A stretch of DNA of 24,250 nucleotides from JBNRMR01 sp050309705 (GTDB lineage: Bacteria; Bacillota; Clostridia; Christensenellales; UBA1750), in NCBI GenBank assembly GCA_050309705.1, contig JBNRMR010000087.1, forward strand, positions 1 through 24,250, in the 5' to 3' direction. Both the position numbers and the translations under genes were made by a program. The notes beneath the pieces are model-generated. The model was given only the letters and a program-made list of their open reading frames with translations. It did no database searches and was not told where the DNA came from. Shown here piece by piece: positions 1 through 8,340 of the stretch. Each line of letters opens with the position of its first letter. Within the stretch, counting starts at the first letter, position 1.

Positions 1-1536
1 CCTGGGTGTCACCCGGAAGCAGTCGAAGTCGCAGTAGCCGGGGCCAATTTTTCTTTCGAAGTTTGCGCAGAAGATTCCCGGCTTGGCGGAAACCCAGCCG
101 CCTTTTGTTGCCGCGAAAGCTTCCCCCAGGGGCGCAAACTTTTTACCGTCAAGGCTATAGCTGTATGTAACCATACATTCTTTTCTCACGCTCATGCGCA
201 GATGTACGCTGCCGCTTCCGAGCTTTCTTGAAGCAAGACGGTTTTCGGCCGGATTCCCGGCGCCCTTCTCGTTCCTGTCCACCTTGCCGTCATATATGGC
301 GACCTCAATGCCCTCCTCGGTTTTTTCCACGGCGATATACTGATATTCATAGCAGACCATGGCCAGACCCGCCCTGTCCCCCTTGGCCCATGGCGCAAAG
401 TTCAGCTTAACGTCCACGTCGAACTCAAAGTGCTGCATAAGCTGGCTCAAGAACTGACCTGCATCACAAAGGGTGTCGCTTTTGCCAATCTTATTGGCAT
501 AAAGACGCAGGCTGCCGGGGTTTTCCGTCAGCGAATACCAGCGCTCCCTAGGGTTGGCCTGCCATTGCCACTGAAGCCCCAGCTTTTCTGCGTCAAACTC
601 GTCCGAAGTCTGGGGCAGCAGATCATCGTCCCAAAAGCCTGTGTCCGGCGCAGTGTGTTCCATCACCGGGTTGCCGACTTTTCCGCCGGCGGGCTTTACG
701 CCCATCTCAGGCCAGCCATCCACAAAACTGACGGGCTGAAGGTGGGGAATCCTGCCATATGGTCCCACGTCCTGGAAGTGAATGAACCATTCTTCGCCGG
801 AGGGGGTGTCCACCCATGCTCCCTGATGAGGGCCGTTGACGCTGGTGTTACCCTGCTCCAGAACGGTCTTGATCTCATATGGACCGTATATGTTTTTTGA
901 GCGCATGGCGAGCTGCCAGCCCGTGGCGACGCCCCCCGCAGGCGCCAATATGTAGTAATACTCCCCGCGCTTGTACATCTTCGGGCCTTCGGTGGTCACA
1001 TGCTCGGCGCCGCCATCAAAGACAAGCCTACCATGGTCCAGAATCTGCGTTCCGTCGGCGCTCATCCTGTGCAGATAGAGTATGCTTTTAAGGCCAACTC
1101 GGCTGTTGGCGAAGGCGTGCACCAGATATGCATTTCCATCATCGTCCCAGAAGGGGCAGGGGTCTATCCACCCGGCAACTTCGGCCACATGGTACATGTC
1201 CCATCTTCCCAGGGGATCCTTAGCCTTAAAGCAGAAAAGGCCCTCATCCGGCGCACAGACATACACATAGAACGTTCCCTCGTGATATCGGATGGCCGGC
1301 GCCCATGTGCCGTTGCGGTGGTGCGGGCTTTCGTAGCAGTCAAAAGGCAGCTCTCTGCACACATGGTTCACTGTGCGCCAATGTACAAGATCCCTTGAAT
1401 GCAGCAGCGGCATGCCCGGAAAGTATGTGAATGACGACGATACCATATAATAGTCGCTTCCAACTCTGATTACATCCGGGTCAGAATAATCGCCCTTGAG
1501 TATGGGGTTTGTATAAACGTTCTTTTTGCTATCCAT
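1..1536 (-). CDS. Glycoside hydrolase family 43 (beta-xylosidase / alpha-L-arabinofuranosidase type), 3' end cut by the window
   Basis: Retaining the GH43 five-bladed propeller signature, this protein should remove xylose or arabinose units from plant oligosaccharides. The visible 512 residues begin with NPILKGDYSDPDV; D19 is the expected catalytic base, D125 (in GWIDPCPFW) the pKa modulator and E183 (in TEGPK) the general acid. I checked the last two codon by codon. The propeller is followed from about residue 320 by a concanavalin-like C-terminal module (GH43_C2 type), which the window edge cuts only near its end. The ATG at 1536 follows a GAAGGAGA ribosome binding site. No signal peptide is seen, so the enzyme is probably cytosolic. 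It lies 113 bp downstream of the MFS transporter and is probably co-transcribed with it. The exact substrate (xylan or arabinan side chains) cannot be fixed from sequence alone. Confidence 0.9.
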   Translation of the reverse strand, partial: MDSKKNVYTNPILKGDYSDPDVIRVGSDYYMVSSSFTYFPGMPLLHSRDLVHWRTVNHVCRELPFDCYESPHHRNGTWAPAIRYHEGTFYVYVCAPDEGLFCFKAKDPLGRWDMYHVAEVAGWIDPCPFWDDDGNAYLVHAFANSRVGLKSILYLHRMSADGTQILDHGRLVFDGGAEHVTTEGPKMYKRGEYYYILAPAGGVATGWQLAMRSKNIYGPYEIKTVLEQGNTSVNGPHQGAWVDTPSGEEWFIHFQDVGPYGRIPHLQPVSFVDGWPEMGVKPAGGKVGNPVMEHTAPDTGFWDDDLLPQTSDEFDAEKLGLQWQWQANPRERWYSLTENPGSLRLYANKIGKSDTLCDAGQFLSQLMQHFEFDVDVKLNFAPWAKGDRAGLAMVCYEYQYIAVEKTEEGIEVAIYDGKVDRNEKGAGNPAENRLASRKLGSGSVHLRMSVRKECMVTYSYSLDGKKFAPLGEAFAATKGGWVSAKPGIFCANFERKIGPGYCDFDCFRVTPR

Positions 1537-1565
1537 GTATTATTTTCTCCTTCTTTATCAGGGTT

Positions 1566-1623
1566 CCAAGGGAGCAGTCCCTTGGCGGGCGGGGGGTGCG
1601 GGGGAGGGCAGCGCCCTCCCCCG
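1566..1623. repeat. Two adjacent GC-rich hairpins in the MFS-GH43 gap (REP-like element)
   Basis: Two perfect inverted repeats lie side by side. The first pairs 1566-1573 with 1578-1585 (8 bp, 4-nt loop GCAG). The second pairs 1599-1609 with 1613-1623 (11 bp, nearly all G-C, 3-nt loop). A G-rich linker joins them. No T-run follows on either strand, so they are poor intrinsic terminators. In the minus-strand transcript they sit after the transporter stop and before the GH43 ribosome binding site, where such structures commonly protect the upstream message or belong to a dispersed palindromic repeat family. Confidence 0.6.
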
Positions 1624-1649
1624 CATAGGGCCTCCTATAAAGCAATAAC

Positions 1650-2933
1650 TTAATCAGCCACATCAAAGGCTTCCAGCTTTGATTTCGCAGCCTCGGGCCT
1701 GCTGTCGCCATGCTTCGTCATGAACATAGTGATAAATGCGAGAGCAACCATCACCGCCGCATAGGGAAACAACGTCCAATATCCCACATGTTCAAGCAGA
1801 TACCCCGAAATTATGGGCGTGGCAATCTGCGCAGACATGGAAAAAGTGTAGTAATAACCGGTGTATTTCCCTACATCCGCGCCCTTGCTTATCTCAACCA
1901 CCATCGGATAGCTGTTCACGTTTATGCTGGCCCAGGCAAAGCCCACCAGGGCGAACATCACATAGAGGGCGGCAGTAAACACCTGAGCAACTGCTCCCAC
2001 CGCAAAGCAAAGCGACAGCAGCACAATGCCCGTGAGTATCATTTTTTTGCGGCCAAACTTCGTCGACAGCACCCCCACCGGCAGATAGCTGATCACAGCG
2101 CCCGCAGTCGCCACCAGCAGACATCTGGAGGCAACGCCGCTGGTCACGCCCCAAACGCTGGTCGCATACTTTGAAAATGCGGTTGTTATCGCGTTATAAC
2201 CCATGAACCAAAGCGCCACCGACGCCAAAATTAAAATCAGGCTCTTGCGAAGAGCGGGCGAAAGCTTCTCTCCCTTGCCCTGGCCTTCAGCCTCCTTGGG
2301 GTCGTCATCGGAAAGGGACCGCACTTCCATTGAAATTTTGTTTTCCTTTATGGTGAGGTAAAGCACGAGGGCCGATACCACCATCAAGCCCGCCGTCGCA
2401 GCATATAGAGGAAGGTAGTTGGTCTGAACTCCGGGCGTTTCCTTCACCAAGAGCGATATCATGGCCAGGGAATACATGCCGCCCAAGGCACCCATCAGGT
2501 TTATTATCGCGTTACCCTTGGAGCGCAGAGGCTTTGGCGTAAGGTCGGGCATCAGCGCCACGGCAGGCGAACGGTAGGTGCCCATGGCGATCAGCAGCAG
2601 GCCCAGGGCCACAAAAAACAGCACAAACGACCGGTGCTGATCTGCATAATGGAGCGTGAAGATAAGCAGAGCGGCGGCCAAAGTGCCGCCAATTATAAAT
2701 GGCATTCTTTTGCCGACTTTCGTGCTGGTTTTGTCGCTTAGTGCGCCAAAGAGGGGCAGCATAAACAACGCAAGGACATTGTCCAGGGCCATAACCATTC
2801 CGGCAACGCCGTCGCCAAGGGCGAAAGTGTCCCGAAGTATAAGGGGTATGACAAAGTCATACACTGACCAGAAAGCGCAAATCGATAAAAACGCGAGCCC
2901 CACCAGAGTCGTCCGTTTATAATTTAGCTTCAC
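1650..2933 (-). CDS. MFS sugar transporter, SLC45/GPH-like symporter
   Basis: A 427-residue polytopic membrane protein with about twelve hydrophobic segments. The motif GALSDKTSTKVGKRMPFI (about residues 63-80) is the cytoplasmic loop 2-3 signature of the major facilitator superfamily. YRSPAVALMPDLTP in the first half resembles the loop of SLC45 and glycoside-pentoside-hexuronide symporters. The usual long hydrophilic central loop, here charged and Lys/Glu rich (about residues 195-225), separates the halves. The start is GTG at 2933, chosen because GGGAGGA lies five bases upstream. The following GH43 gene suggests import of a plant disaccharide or oligosaccharide with a cation. The substrate is inferred from context only. 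Confidence 0.82.
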   Translation of the reverse strand: MKLNYKRTTLVGLAFLSICAFWSVYDFVIPLILRDTFALGDGVAGMVMALDNVLALFMLPLFGALSDKTSTKVGKRMPFIIGGTLAAALLIFTLHYADQHRSFVLFFVALGLLLIAMGTYRSPAVALMPDLTPKPLRSKGNAIINLMGALGGMYSLAMISLLVKETPGVQTNYLPLYAATAGLMVVSALVLYLTIKENKISMEVRSLSDDDPKEAEGQGKGEKLSPALRKSLILILASVALWFMGYNAITTAFSKYATSVWGVTSGVASRCLLVATAGAVISYLPVGVLSTKFGRKKMILTGIVLLSLCFAVGAVAQVFTAALYVMFALVGFAWASINVNSYPMVVEISKGADVGKYTGYYYTFSMSAQIATPIISGYLLEHVGYWTLFPYAAVMVALAFITMFMTKHGDSRPEAAKSKLEAFDVAD

Positions 2934-2980
2934 AATATTCCTCCCCGCGCAGTATTTTTTAAAAGCATCGGTATAAACTA

Positions 2981-3009
2981 ATTATACTGCCCGGCTGTCC
3001 TTTTAGCAA
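2981..3009 (-). promoter_or_regulatory. Promoter of the MFS-GH43 operon
   Basis: On the minus strand TTGCTA (3009-3004) and a perfect TATAAT (2986-2981) are 17 bp apart, about 50 bp upstream of the GTG start. A short inverted repeat, GTCCT (2997-3001) with AGGAC (3011-3015), brackets the -35 box and could be a repressor site, although five-base arms are weak evidence. Confidence 0.65.
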
Positions 3010-3085
3010 CAGGACGATTTTTGCGCAGCCAAGGGAATGCACGGGGCGCCAAAGCCCTTAATGTAAACTTTTTATGAAATTTCAC

Positions 3086-3114
3086 TTGTACTATGTCTGC
3101 CTGTGTGCTATAAT
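3086..3114 (+). promoter_or_regulatory. Promoter of the rimP-nusA-infB operon
   Basis: TTGTAC (3086-3091) and a perfect TATAAT (3109-3114) are 17 bp apart, and the -10 is extended by TGC at 3106-3108. The extended -10 probably compensates for the poor -35. Transcription would start near 3121, leaving a leader of about 70 nt before rimP. Confidence 0.7.
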
Positions 3115-3138
3115 GTCTGTGTGTTGTAAGTGTTTGTG

Positions 3139-3168
3139 AGAGTGGGGCTGTCCCGCTCTTTACTTTTG
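3139..3168 (+). promoter_or_regulatory. Leader hairpin before rimP, possible NusA-responsive attenuator
   Basis: AGAGTGGG (3139-3146) pairs with CCCGCTCT (3152-3159), including one G-U pair, around a 5-nt loop. It is followed by TTACTTTTG, a broken U-tract. This is a weak terminator-like structure between promoter and start codon. In Bacillus subtilis the nusA operon is autoregulated through NusA-dependent termination in its leader. A similar role here is inference. Confidence 0.5.
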
Positions 3169-3190
3169 TAAGACACAACCGGAGGTACTT

Positions 3191-3676
3191 TTGTCAAAAG
3201 CAACATCAATTTTCAAGGCGGAAAAGGCGCTGGCCACCCTCGCCGAGTCGCTTGGGCTGGAATATATCGAACACGAGCTGAAGAAAGAATCGGGCGAGCT
3301 TTACCTGCGCTTAATAATAGACAAAGAAGGCGGCCTTTCGTTGGAGGACTGCGAAAAATTCCACAGACAATGCATCCCGTTAGTTGAAAACGTAGAATAT
3401 GATTACCTTGAATGTTCATCTCCCGGTATTGAAAGACCCTTGAAAAAAGAGCGTGATTTTCAAAAGAACATGGGGAAACAGATCGAAGTCAGGCTTTTCA
3501 AACAAAGGGATGGACAGAAGGTATTCTTTGGAACTTTGCAAAACTATGAGGAGGGCAGCCTTGGCGCGACTTTCAAAATAAGCACCCAAAGCGGCCCCCA
3601 GGCGTTCACCTTAAAGGAAACCGCTTTGGTAAAGCCCGTTGTAGACTATCAAGCAGAGCTGTCAAAAGGAGAATAG
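3191..3676 (+). CDS. rimP: Ribosome maturation factor RimP
   Basis: RimP helps assemble the 30S ribosomal subunit in the cytoplasm. The 161-residue length is normal for the family. The N-terminal alpha/beta domain contains the characteristic stretch GLSLEDCEKFHR and YLECSSPGIERPLKKERDF (about residues 49-100), followed by the small SH3-like C-terminal domain. Translation starts at TTG 3191, supported by GGAGGT at 3181-3186 and the absence of a suitable ATG nearby. The gene is first in the operon and ends 3 bp before nusA, the usual order in Firmicutes. Confidence 0.95.
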   Translation: MSKATSIFKAEKALATLAESLGLEYIEHELKKESGELYLRLIIDKEGGLSLEDCEKFHRQCIPLVENVEYDYLECSSPGIERPLKKERDFQKNMGKQIEVRLFKQRDGQKVFFGTLQNYEEGSLGATFKISTQSGPQAFTLKETALVKPVVDYQAELSKGE

Positions 3677-3679
3677 CAG

Positions 3680-4822
3680 ATGAACGCTGAATTTATCGAA
3701 GCATTAAACGCCATAGCAAAGGAACGCGGAATCAGAAAAGAGATGCTGATCGACACCATCGAGCAGGCCCTGATTTCCGCCTTCAAGAAAAACTTCGGCA
3801 CCGCCCAGAATGTAAAGGTCACAATTGACCAGGACCTTGGCAATATCTCCGTTTACGCCCTTAAGACCGTGGTGGACGAAGTGAATGATGCCAGCGTGGA
3901 GATAAGCGTCCAGGACGCTAAGAAGGTAAAGGCATACTACGAGGCCGGCGATATTCTGGAGATCGAGGTGACGCCCAAGTCCTTCGGCAGGATAGCAGCC
4001 CAGACTGCCAAGCAGGTGGTTGTGCAGCGCATACGCGAAGCCGAGCGCGGGGTCATATATGATGAATACATCGAAAAGGAAAACGAAATCCTCACTGCCA
4101 TCGTTCAAAGGGCGGAGGGCAAGCAGGTTTTTGTGGAGCTTTCTAGAACCGAGGGCCTTTTGGAGGCCTCCCAGCACATCCCCGGGGAGGATTATCTGCC
4201 CGGCGACCGCATTAAGGTCTATGTGCTTGAGGTTCTGCGCACTAACAAAGGCCCCCAGGTGCTGGTTTCCAGGACCCACAGCGGCCTTGTGAAGCGTTTG
4301 TTCGAGCTGGAATCGCCTGAGATTCTCTCCGGCGTGGTTCAAATAAAGGCCATTACCCGCGAAGCGGGCTACCGCACGAAAATGGCAGTCCACTCCTTCG
4401 ATCCCAACGTTGACCCGATCGGCTCCTGCGTGGGGCCCAAGGGCATCCGTGTGGAGAAGATCGTCTCGGAGCTTCGGGGGGAAAAGATTGACATTATCAA
4501 ATGGTCGATGGATCCCGCAGAGTTTATCGCCAACGCGCTTTCACCGGCAAAGGTTGTGTCTGTTTTCATAAATGAAAGCGAAAAGGCGGCAAAGGTCATC
4601 GTGCCCAACAACCAGCTTTCGCTGGCCATAGGCAAGGAAGGCCAGAACGCCAGGCTTGCAGCCAAACTTACCGGCTGGAAGATCGATATCAAGAGCTACT
4701 CCCAGATGGAGGACGCCTTTGATGACTTCGGCGAAACTGAAGACGAGTATGACGACTTCGATGACAGCTACAGCGAAGCAGATCAGGGTGGCAATAATTT
4801 TATCGAGGATGATCCCGCATGA
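3680..4822 (+). CDS. nusA: Transcription termination/antitermination factor NusA
   Basis: NusA binds RNA polymerase and nascent RNA and modulates pausing, termination and antitermination. The 380 residues show the N-terminal polymerase-binding domain (about 1-125), an S1 domain (about 135-198) and two KH domains with GPKG at 252-255 and GKEG at 318-321. The tail from about residue 350 is strongly acidic and Tyr/Asp rich, without the extra C-terminal repeats of proteobacterial NusA, and the length matches Firmicutes. AAGGAG lies at the end of rimP. The gene overlaps rnpM by 4 bp, which indicates translational coupling. Confidence 0.97.
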   Translation: MNAEFIEALNAIAKERGIRKEMLIDTIEQALISAFKKNFGTAQNVKVTIDQDLGNISVYALKTVVDEVNDASVEISVQDAKKVKAYYEAGDILEIEVTPKSFGRIAAQTAKQVVVQRIREAERGVIYDEYIEKENEILTAIVQRAEGKQVFVELSRTEGLLEASQHIPGEDYLPGDRIKVYVLEVLRTNKGPQVLVSRTHSGLVKRLFELESPEILSGVVQIKAITREAGYRTKMAVHSFDPNVDPIGSCVGPKGIRVEKIVSELRGEKIDIIKWSMDPAEFIANALSPAKVVSVFINESEKAAKVIVPNNQLSLAIGKEGQNARLAAKLTGWKIDIKSYSQMEDAFDDFGETEDEYDDFDDSYSEADQGGNNFIEDDPA

Positions 4823-5100
4823 AGAAACCGCGCAAGGTGCCCATGAGAATGTGCGTGGGCTGCCGGGAAATGAAACCCAAGCAGGAGCTTATCCGGGTGG
4901 TTCGTTCCCCCGAAGGCGAGATTTCGCTGGACCGCAGGGGTAAGGCCTCCGGCAGGGGCGCGTATGTTTGCGCAAGCGCGGCCTGCCTCAAACAGGCGCA
5001 AAGATCAAGAGCCCTTGAAAGGCAGCTTGAGCAGAGCATTTCGCCGGAAATGTTTGAAGCTTTAGCGCTTGAGATAGAGCGCAGGGAAGATAACGCATAG
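4819..5100 (+). CDS. rnpM: RnpM (YlxR), RNase P modulator / nucleic-acid-binding protein
   Basis: A 93-residue basic protein of the YlxR family. It has MCVGCRE near the N terminus (C12, C15), followed by KQELIRVVR and the family hallmark GRGAYVC at residues 45-51. Members bind RNA, and the Bacillus subtilis protein has been described as a modulator of RNase P. It starts inside the last codons of nusA (ATGA-type overlap) and ends 3 bp before the L7Ae-family gene, the standard position between nusA and infB. Confidence 0.93.
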   Translation: MKKPRKVPMRMCVGCREMKPKQELIRVVRSPEGEISLDRRGKASGRGAYVCASAACLKQAQRSRALERQLEQSISPEMFEALALEIERREDNA

Positions 5101-5103
5101 CCC

Positions 5104-5436
5104 ATGAGCACCGATAGATTTTTGGGAATGCTGGGCCTGTGCGCAAGGGCCGGAAGGCTCACCTCCGGCGAGGACGGCGTTAGAATCGCAGTTAGGAAGA
5201 AACAGGCCGCCCTGGTGATAATCGACGCCTGCGCTTCCAAAGGCACAAGGGAAAAGGTAGAATCCCTGTGCAGGGCACATGGCACGAAGCTGATATCCGT
5301 GGATGCGGACATCGGCAGAGCAATTGGCAAGGAAGGCAGAAGGTTGATCGCGGTGACCGACGAAGCGTTCGCGAATAATCTTCTGGAGCTTTTCAATATA
5401 TTTGACCCCCCGGCAGAGGATGCCGGAAAACACTAA
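5104..5436 (+). CDS. ylxQ: L7Ae/L30e-family ribosomal protein-like, YlxQ
   Basis: A 110-residue L7Ae-fold RNA-binding protein. FLGMLGLCARAGRLTSGEDGV at the N terminus and the following ALVIIDACAS are typical of YlxQ proteins from Firmicutes, which bind kink-turn RNA in vitro. The physiological role is not firmly known. No good ribosome binding site stands in front of ATG 5104. With only 3 bp after the rnpM stop, it is probably translated by coupling. infB follows after 26 bp. Confidence 0.9.
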   Translation: MSTDRFLGMLGLCARAGRLTSGEDGVRIAVRKKQAALVIIDACASKGTREKVESLCRAHGTKLISVDADIGRAIGKEGRRLIAVTDEAFANNLLELFNIFDPPAEDAGKH

Positions 5437-5462
5437 CCGTAATCGCTAAAAGGAGCATCTGA

Positions 5463-8231
5463 ATGGCAAAAGTAAAAGGGCTCGAATCCGCTAAGGAACT
5501 TCAAAGCACCGCCCAGGCATTGTCCGTGGAGATCGCGCAGACTATGGCCGGGGCGCAGGAGTGCATGGCGTACCTGAACAAAATGGAAATAAAGCTGGTT
5601 CAGCGCGAGGCTTACCAGGCACAGCAGGAATCTGAGAAGGCAAGACTGGAGGCGGAGCTGGCCATGGCCAGTGAAAGCGCCGACAAGACGCAAAAGGCGG
5701 AAGCTGTTGAGCCTTCGAAGGATCAGGAACAGGGCAAGGAAGCAACTCCATCCGCCCCGAAGCCTGATCAAGCCGTCGAATTAGGGCCGGACGCAAGTCC
5801 GAAGGCCCCTGTTTTGGCGCCCGAAAGCAAGGAAGCCGTTTCTCGCCCAGCTCCCCAGCGGAAAGCGCCACCCGCCCAGGCGGAAAAAACGGAAAGGGCC
5901 GAAAGGCCCGCGGCTGAAGCCCCCCGCGCTCCCGGATTCGTCCAGAGCGACAAGGTGTCTGCCACTAGGAGGCCGGAGGCCCAAAAGCCGGCCGGGCGTG
6001 CCTTTACGGACAGAAGCAGACCTCCGATGCCGAAGGTTTTGCCGGGCCAGCAGCGTCCGCCCATGCAGCAAAGAGCCCCAAGGCCTCAGGGCGATCAGCG
6101 CCCCTTCGCGCCCAGGGAAGGCGCGGGTGCAAGGCCCGGTGGCGGCGGATATCAGCAAGGCGGCCAGCAGCGCCCCTTCGGCCGTCCCCAGCAGGATCAG
6201 CGCCCCTTCACTCCAAGAGATGGCGCCCCCGCCCCCAGGACAACCGAGAAGATCGACTTCACGCCCGTTGAGAAGAAGCGGGTCAGCAATTACGATCCCA
6301 ACAGGAGCTCCTACCAGCGGGTGTATGATGTGGATCGCAGGGCGCCCAAAGCCAAGCGTGAGGTCTTCAAGGAAAATGTTGCGAAATCTGGCGGGCTGGA
6401 CGACAATGTCCGCTTCCGCAAGCAGCGCAGCAATAAGAGAAACCAGTTCGTTCCCAGGCCTGAGCCCATAAAGATAGAGCATGCCGTAATGACCACCGAC
6501 ATGATCAGCGTTAAGGATCTTACCGAGAAGCTGGGTAAGCCCGCCGGCGAGATAATCAAAAAGCTGTTCATGCTGGGCATCATGGCCACAATAAACAATG
6601 AGATAGATTACGACACCGCAAACCTTGTCTCCCAGGAGTTCGGCATTGAGCTTGAGCTTAAAAAGGCCAAGACTTTTGAGGAAACCCTGGCCGAAAGGGG
6701 CGACCTGGAGGACGAGGACGAGAACCTCTCCGAGCGCCCGCCGGTTGTGACCATAATGGGCCACGTCGACCACGGAAAAACATCCTTGCTGGATAGGATC
6801 CGCAAGAGCGCCGTCACCGAGACGGAGGCCGGCGGCATCACCCAGCACATTGGCGCCTACACCGTTAAGCAAAACGGCAAGCATATCACCTTCCTGGACA
6901 CCCCCGGCCATGAGGCTTTTACCGCCATGCGGGCAAGGGGCGCTCAGGCGACGGATATCGCCATTTTAGTTGTAGCGGCAGACGACGGCATAATGCCTCA
7001 GACGGTTGAAGCCATCAACCACGCCAAAGCGGCAAACGTGCCGATAATCATTGCCATAAACAAGGTCGACAAGCCTGCGGCCAACGCAGAAAAGATAAAG
7101 CAGCAGCTCACCGAATATGAGTTGGTTCCCGAGGAATGGGGCGGCTCCACCATAGTGGCGGAAGTTTCAGCAATGACAGGCCAGGGCATCGAAAACCTGC
7201 TGGAGATGATTCTGCTGGTGGCGGAAGTGGCAGAGCTTAAGGCCAATCCCGAGAGGATGGCAAAGGGCATAATCGTCGAGGCGAAGCTGGATAAGGGCCG
7301 CGGCCCCGTTGCAACGGTTCTGGTGCAAAACGGAACATTGCGCGTGGGCGACACCATTGTGGCGGGCACATCCTCCGGCAGAGTTCGGGCGATGATCGAT
7401 GACAAGGGTAACCGCGCCACCGAAGCAGGCCCGTCGATGCCAATCGAGGTCATCGGCTTCAACGAAGTGCCCAACGCGGGCGAAATCATGAACGCCGTGG
7501 ACGACGACAGGCTCAGCCGCATGGTTGTTCAGGAGCGCAGGGATAAGATAAAGGCGGATCAGCTGAAGGCCATGTCCAGGGTGACATTGGACGATCTTTT
7601 CAGCCAGATTTCCGCGGGAGATATAAAAGATCTAAACATCATTATAAAGGCGGACGTTCAGGGCAGCGTGGAAGCTGTTAAGCAGGCCCTTGAAAAGCTG
7701 ACCAACGACGAAGTTCGGGTAAATCCCATCCATGGCGGCGTCGGCGCAATAAACGAGACCGACGTGATGCTGGCCTCTGCCTCCAACGCCATAATTATCG
7801 GCTTTAACGTGCGCCCCGACGCCCTTGCCCGAACCGCCGCTGAGCGCGAGGGCGTGGATGTCAGGCTTTACAGGGTCATCTACAGCGCCATTGAGGACGT
7901 TGAAGCGGCCATCAAGGGAATGCTTACGCCCAAGTTCAAGGAAGTCATACTCGGCCACGCCCAGGTTCGCCAGGTGTTCAGGGTCAGCGGCGTGGGTACC
8001 ATCGCCGGAGCCTACATCACCGACGGCGTGGTGAGAAGAAACGCGTCCGTGCGCCTTTTGAGAGACAATATCGTCATATTCGAGGGCAAGCTTTCCTCTC
8101 TCAAGCGCTTTAAGGACGACGCCCGCGAGGTAGCATCCGGCTATGAATGCGGCATCGGCCTTGAAAACTACAACGATCTCAAGGAAGGCGATGTGATTGA
8201 GTGCTTCATCGAGGAGCGCATTAATCAGTAG
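5463..8231 (+). CDS. infB: Translation initiation factor IF-2
   Basis: IF-2 is the GTPase that brings initiator tRNA to the 30S subunit. The GTPase core is complete: GHVDHGKT at 433-440, DTPGHE from 479, NKVD at 533-536 and SAMTG further on, then the domain II barrel and the C-terminal domains for fMet-tRNA binding. The IF2_N module directly before the core (about 340-400, VKDLTEKLGKPAGEIIKKLF) is normal. The first 130 residues are unusual. They lack an obvious first IF2_N domain and look like a charged coiled coil. They run into a Pro/Arg/Gln-rich linker (about 130-300) with three QRPF-type repeats. AAAGGAG precedes ATG 5463. Confidence 0.97.
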   Translation: MAKVKGLESAKELQSTAQALSVEIAQTMAGAQECMAYLNKMEIKLVQREAYQAQQESEKARLEAELAMASESADKTQKAEAVEPSKDQEQGKEATPSAPKPDQAVELGPDASPKAPVLAPESKEAVSRPAPQRKAPPAQAEKTERAERPAAEAPRAPGFVQSDKVSATRRPEAQKPAGRAFTDRSRPPMPKVLPGQQRPPMQQRAPRPQGDQRPFAPREGAGARPGGGGYQQGGQQRPFGRPQQDQRPFTPRDGAPAPRTTEKIDFTPVEKKRVSNYDPNRSSYQRVYDVDRRAPKAKREVFKENVAKSGGLDDNVRFRKQRSNKRNQFVPRPEPIKIEHAVMTTDMISVKDLTEKLGKPAGEIIKKLFMLGIMATINNEIDYDTANLVSQEFGIELELKKAKTFEETLAERGDLEDEDENLSERPPVVTIMGHVDHGKTSLLDRIRKSAVTETEAGGITQHIGAYTVKQNGKHITFLDTPGHEAFTAMRARGAQATDIAILVVAADDGIMPQTVEAINHAKAANVPIIIAINKVDKPAANAEKIKQQLTEYELVPEEWGGSTIVAEVSAMTGQGIENLLEMILLVAEVAELKANPERMAKGIIVEAKLDKGRGPVATVLVQNGTLRVGDTIVAGTSSGRVRAMIDDKGNRATEAGPSMPIEVIGFNEVPNAGEIMNAVDDDRLSRMVVQERRDKIKADQLKAMSRVTLDDLFSQISAGDIKDLNIIIKADVQGSVEAVKQALEKLTNDEVRVNPIHGGVGAINETDVMLASASNAIIIGFNVRPDALARTAAEREGVDVRLYRVIYSAIEDVEAAIKGMLTPKFKEVILGHAQVRQVFRVSGVGTIAGAYITDGVVRRNASVRLLRDNIVIFEGKLSSLKRFKDDAREVASGYECGIGLENYNDLKEGDVIECFIEERINQ

Positions 8232-8237
8232 TTTAGG

Positions 8238-8266
8238 TTTACACCCGCGCACCCTTGTGATAGAAT
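8238..8266 (+). promoter_or_regulatory. Promoter of rpsO
   Basis: TTTACA (8238-8243) and TAGAAT (8261-8266) are 17 bp apart, each matching consensus at five of six bases. TGA immediately before the -10 makes it an extended -10 promoter. It begins 7 bp after the infB stop and gives a leader of about 95 nt, so rpsO can be expressed independently of infB. Confidence 0.7.
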
Positions 8267-8293
8267 AGGTTTAGCAATCCGCAGCCGCGCACG

Positions 8294-8340
8294 GAGGGGA
8301 ATCGACACTCCAACGTTCCTCTCGGTCGCAGGCAGTTGGA
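8294..8340 (+). promoter_or_regulatory. Putative S15-responsive pseudoknot in the rpsO leader
   Basis: Stem 1 pairs GAGGGGAA (8294-8301) with TTCCTCTC (8316-8323). It contains a G8297-U8320 wobble flanked by G-C pairs. The loop bases TCCAAC (8309-8314) are fully complementary to GTTGGA (8335-8340), which gives a six-pair pseudoknot ending about 14 nt before the ribosome binding site. Ribosomal protein S15 recognises a G-U/G-C element in 16S rRNA and represses its own mRNA through structured leaders in several bacteria; in E. coli that leader is a pseudoknot. The base pairing is seen directly and the S15 control is inferred. Confidence 0.55.

Noticed and set aside
3704..4393. A 229-codon open frame on the minus strand inside nusA
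   Set aside because: Antisense shadow of conserved NusA domains, with no ribosome binding site or domain of its own.
6090..6210. Repeats in infB as a tandem-repeat or CRISPR-like array
   Set aside because: Three short, unevenly spaced copies in frame within a Pro/Arg-rich linker are low-complexity protein coding, not an array.
5781..6911. A 376-codon open frame on the minus strand inside infB
   Set aside because: It is antisense to the coding frame of IF-2 and reflects GC-rich codon use. It shows no domain, and the infB frame is certain from its GTPase motifs.
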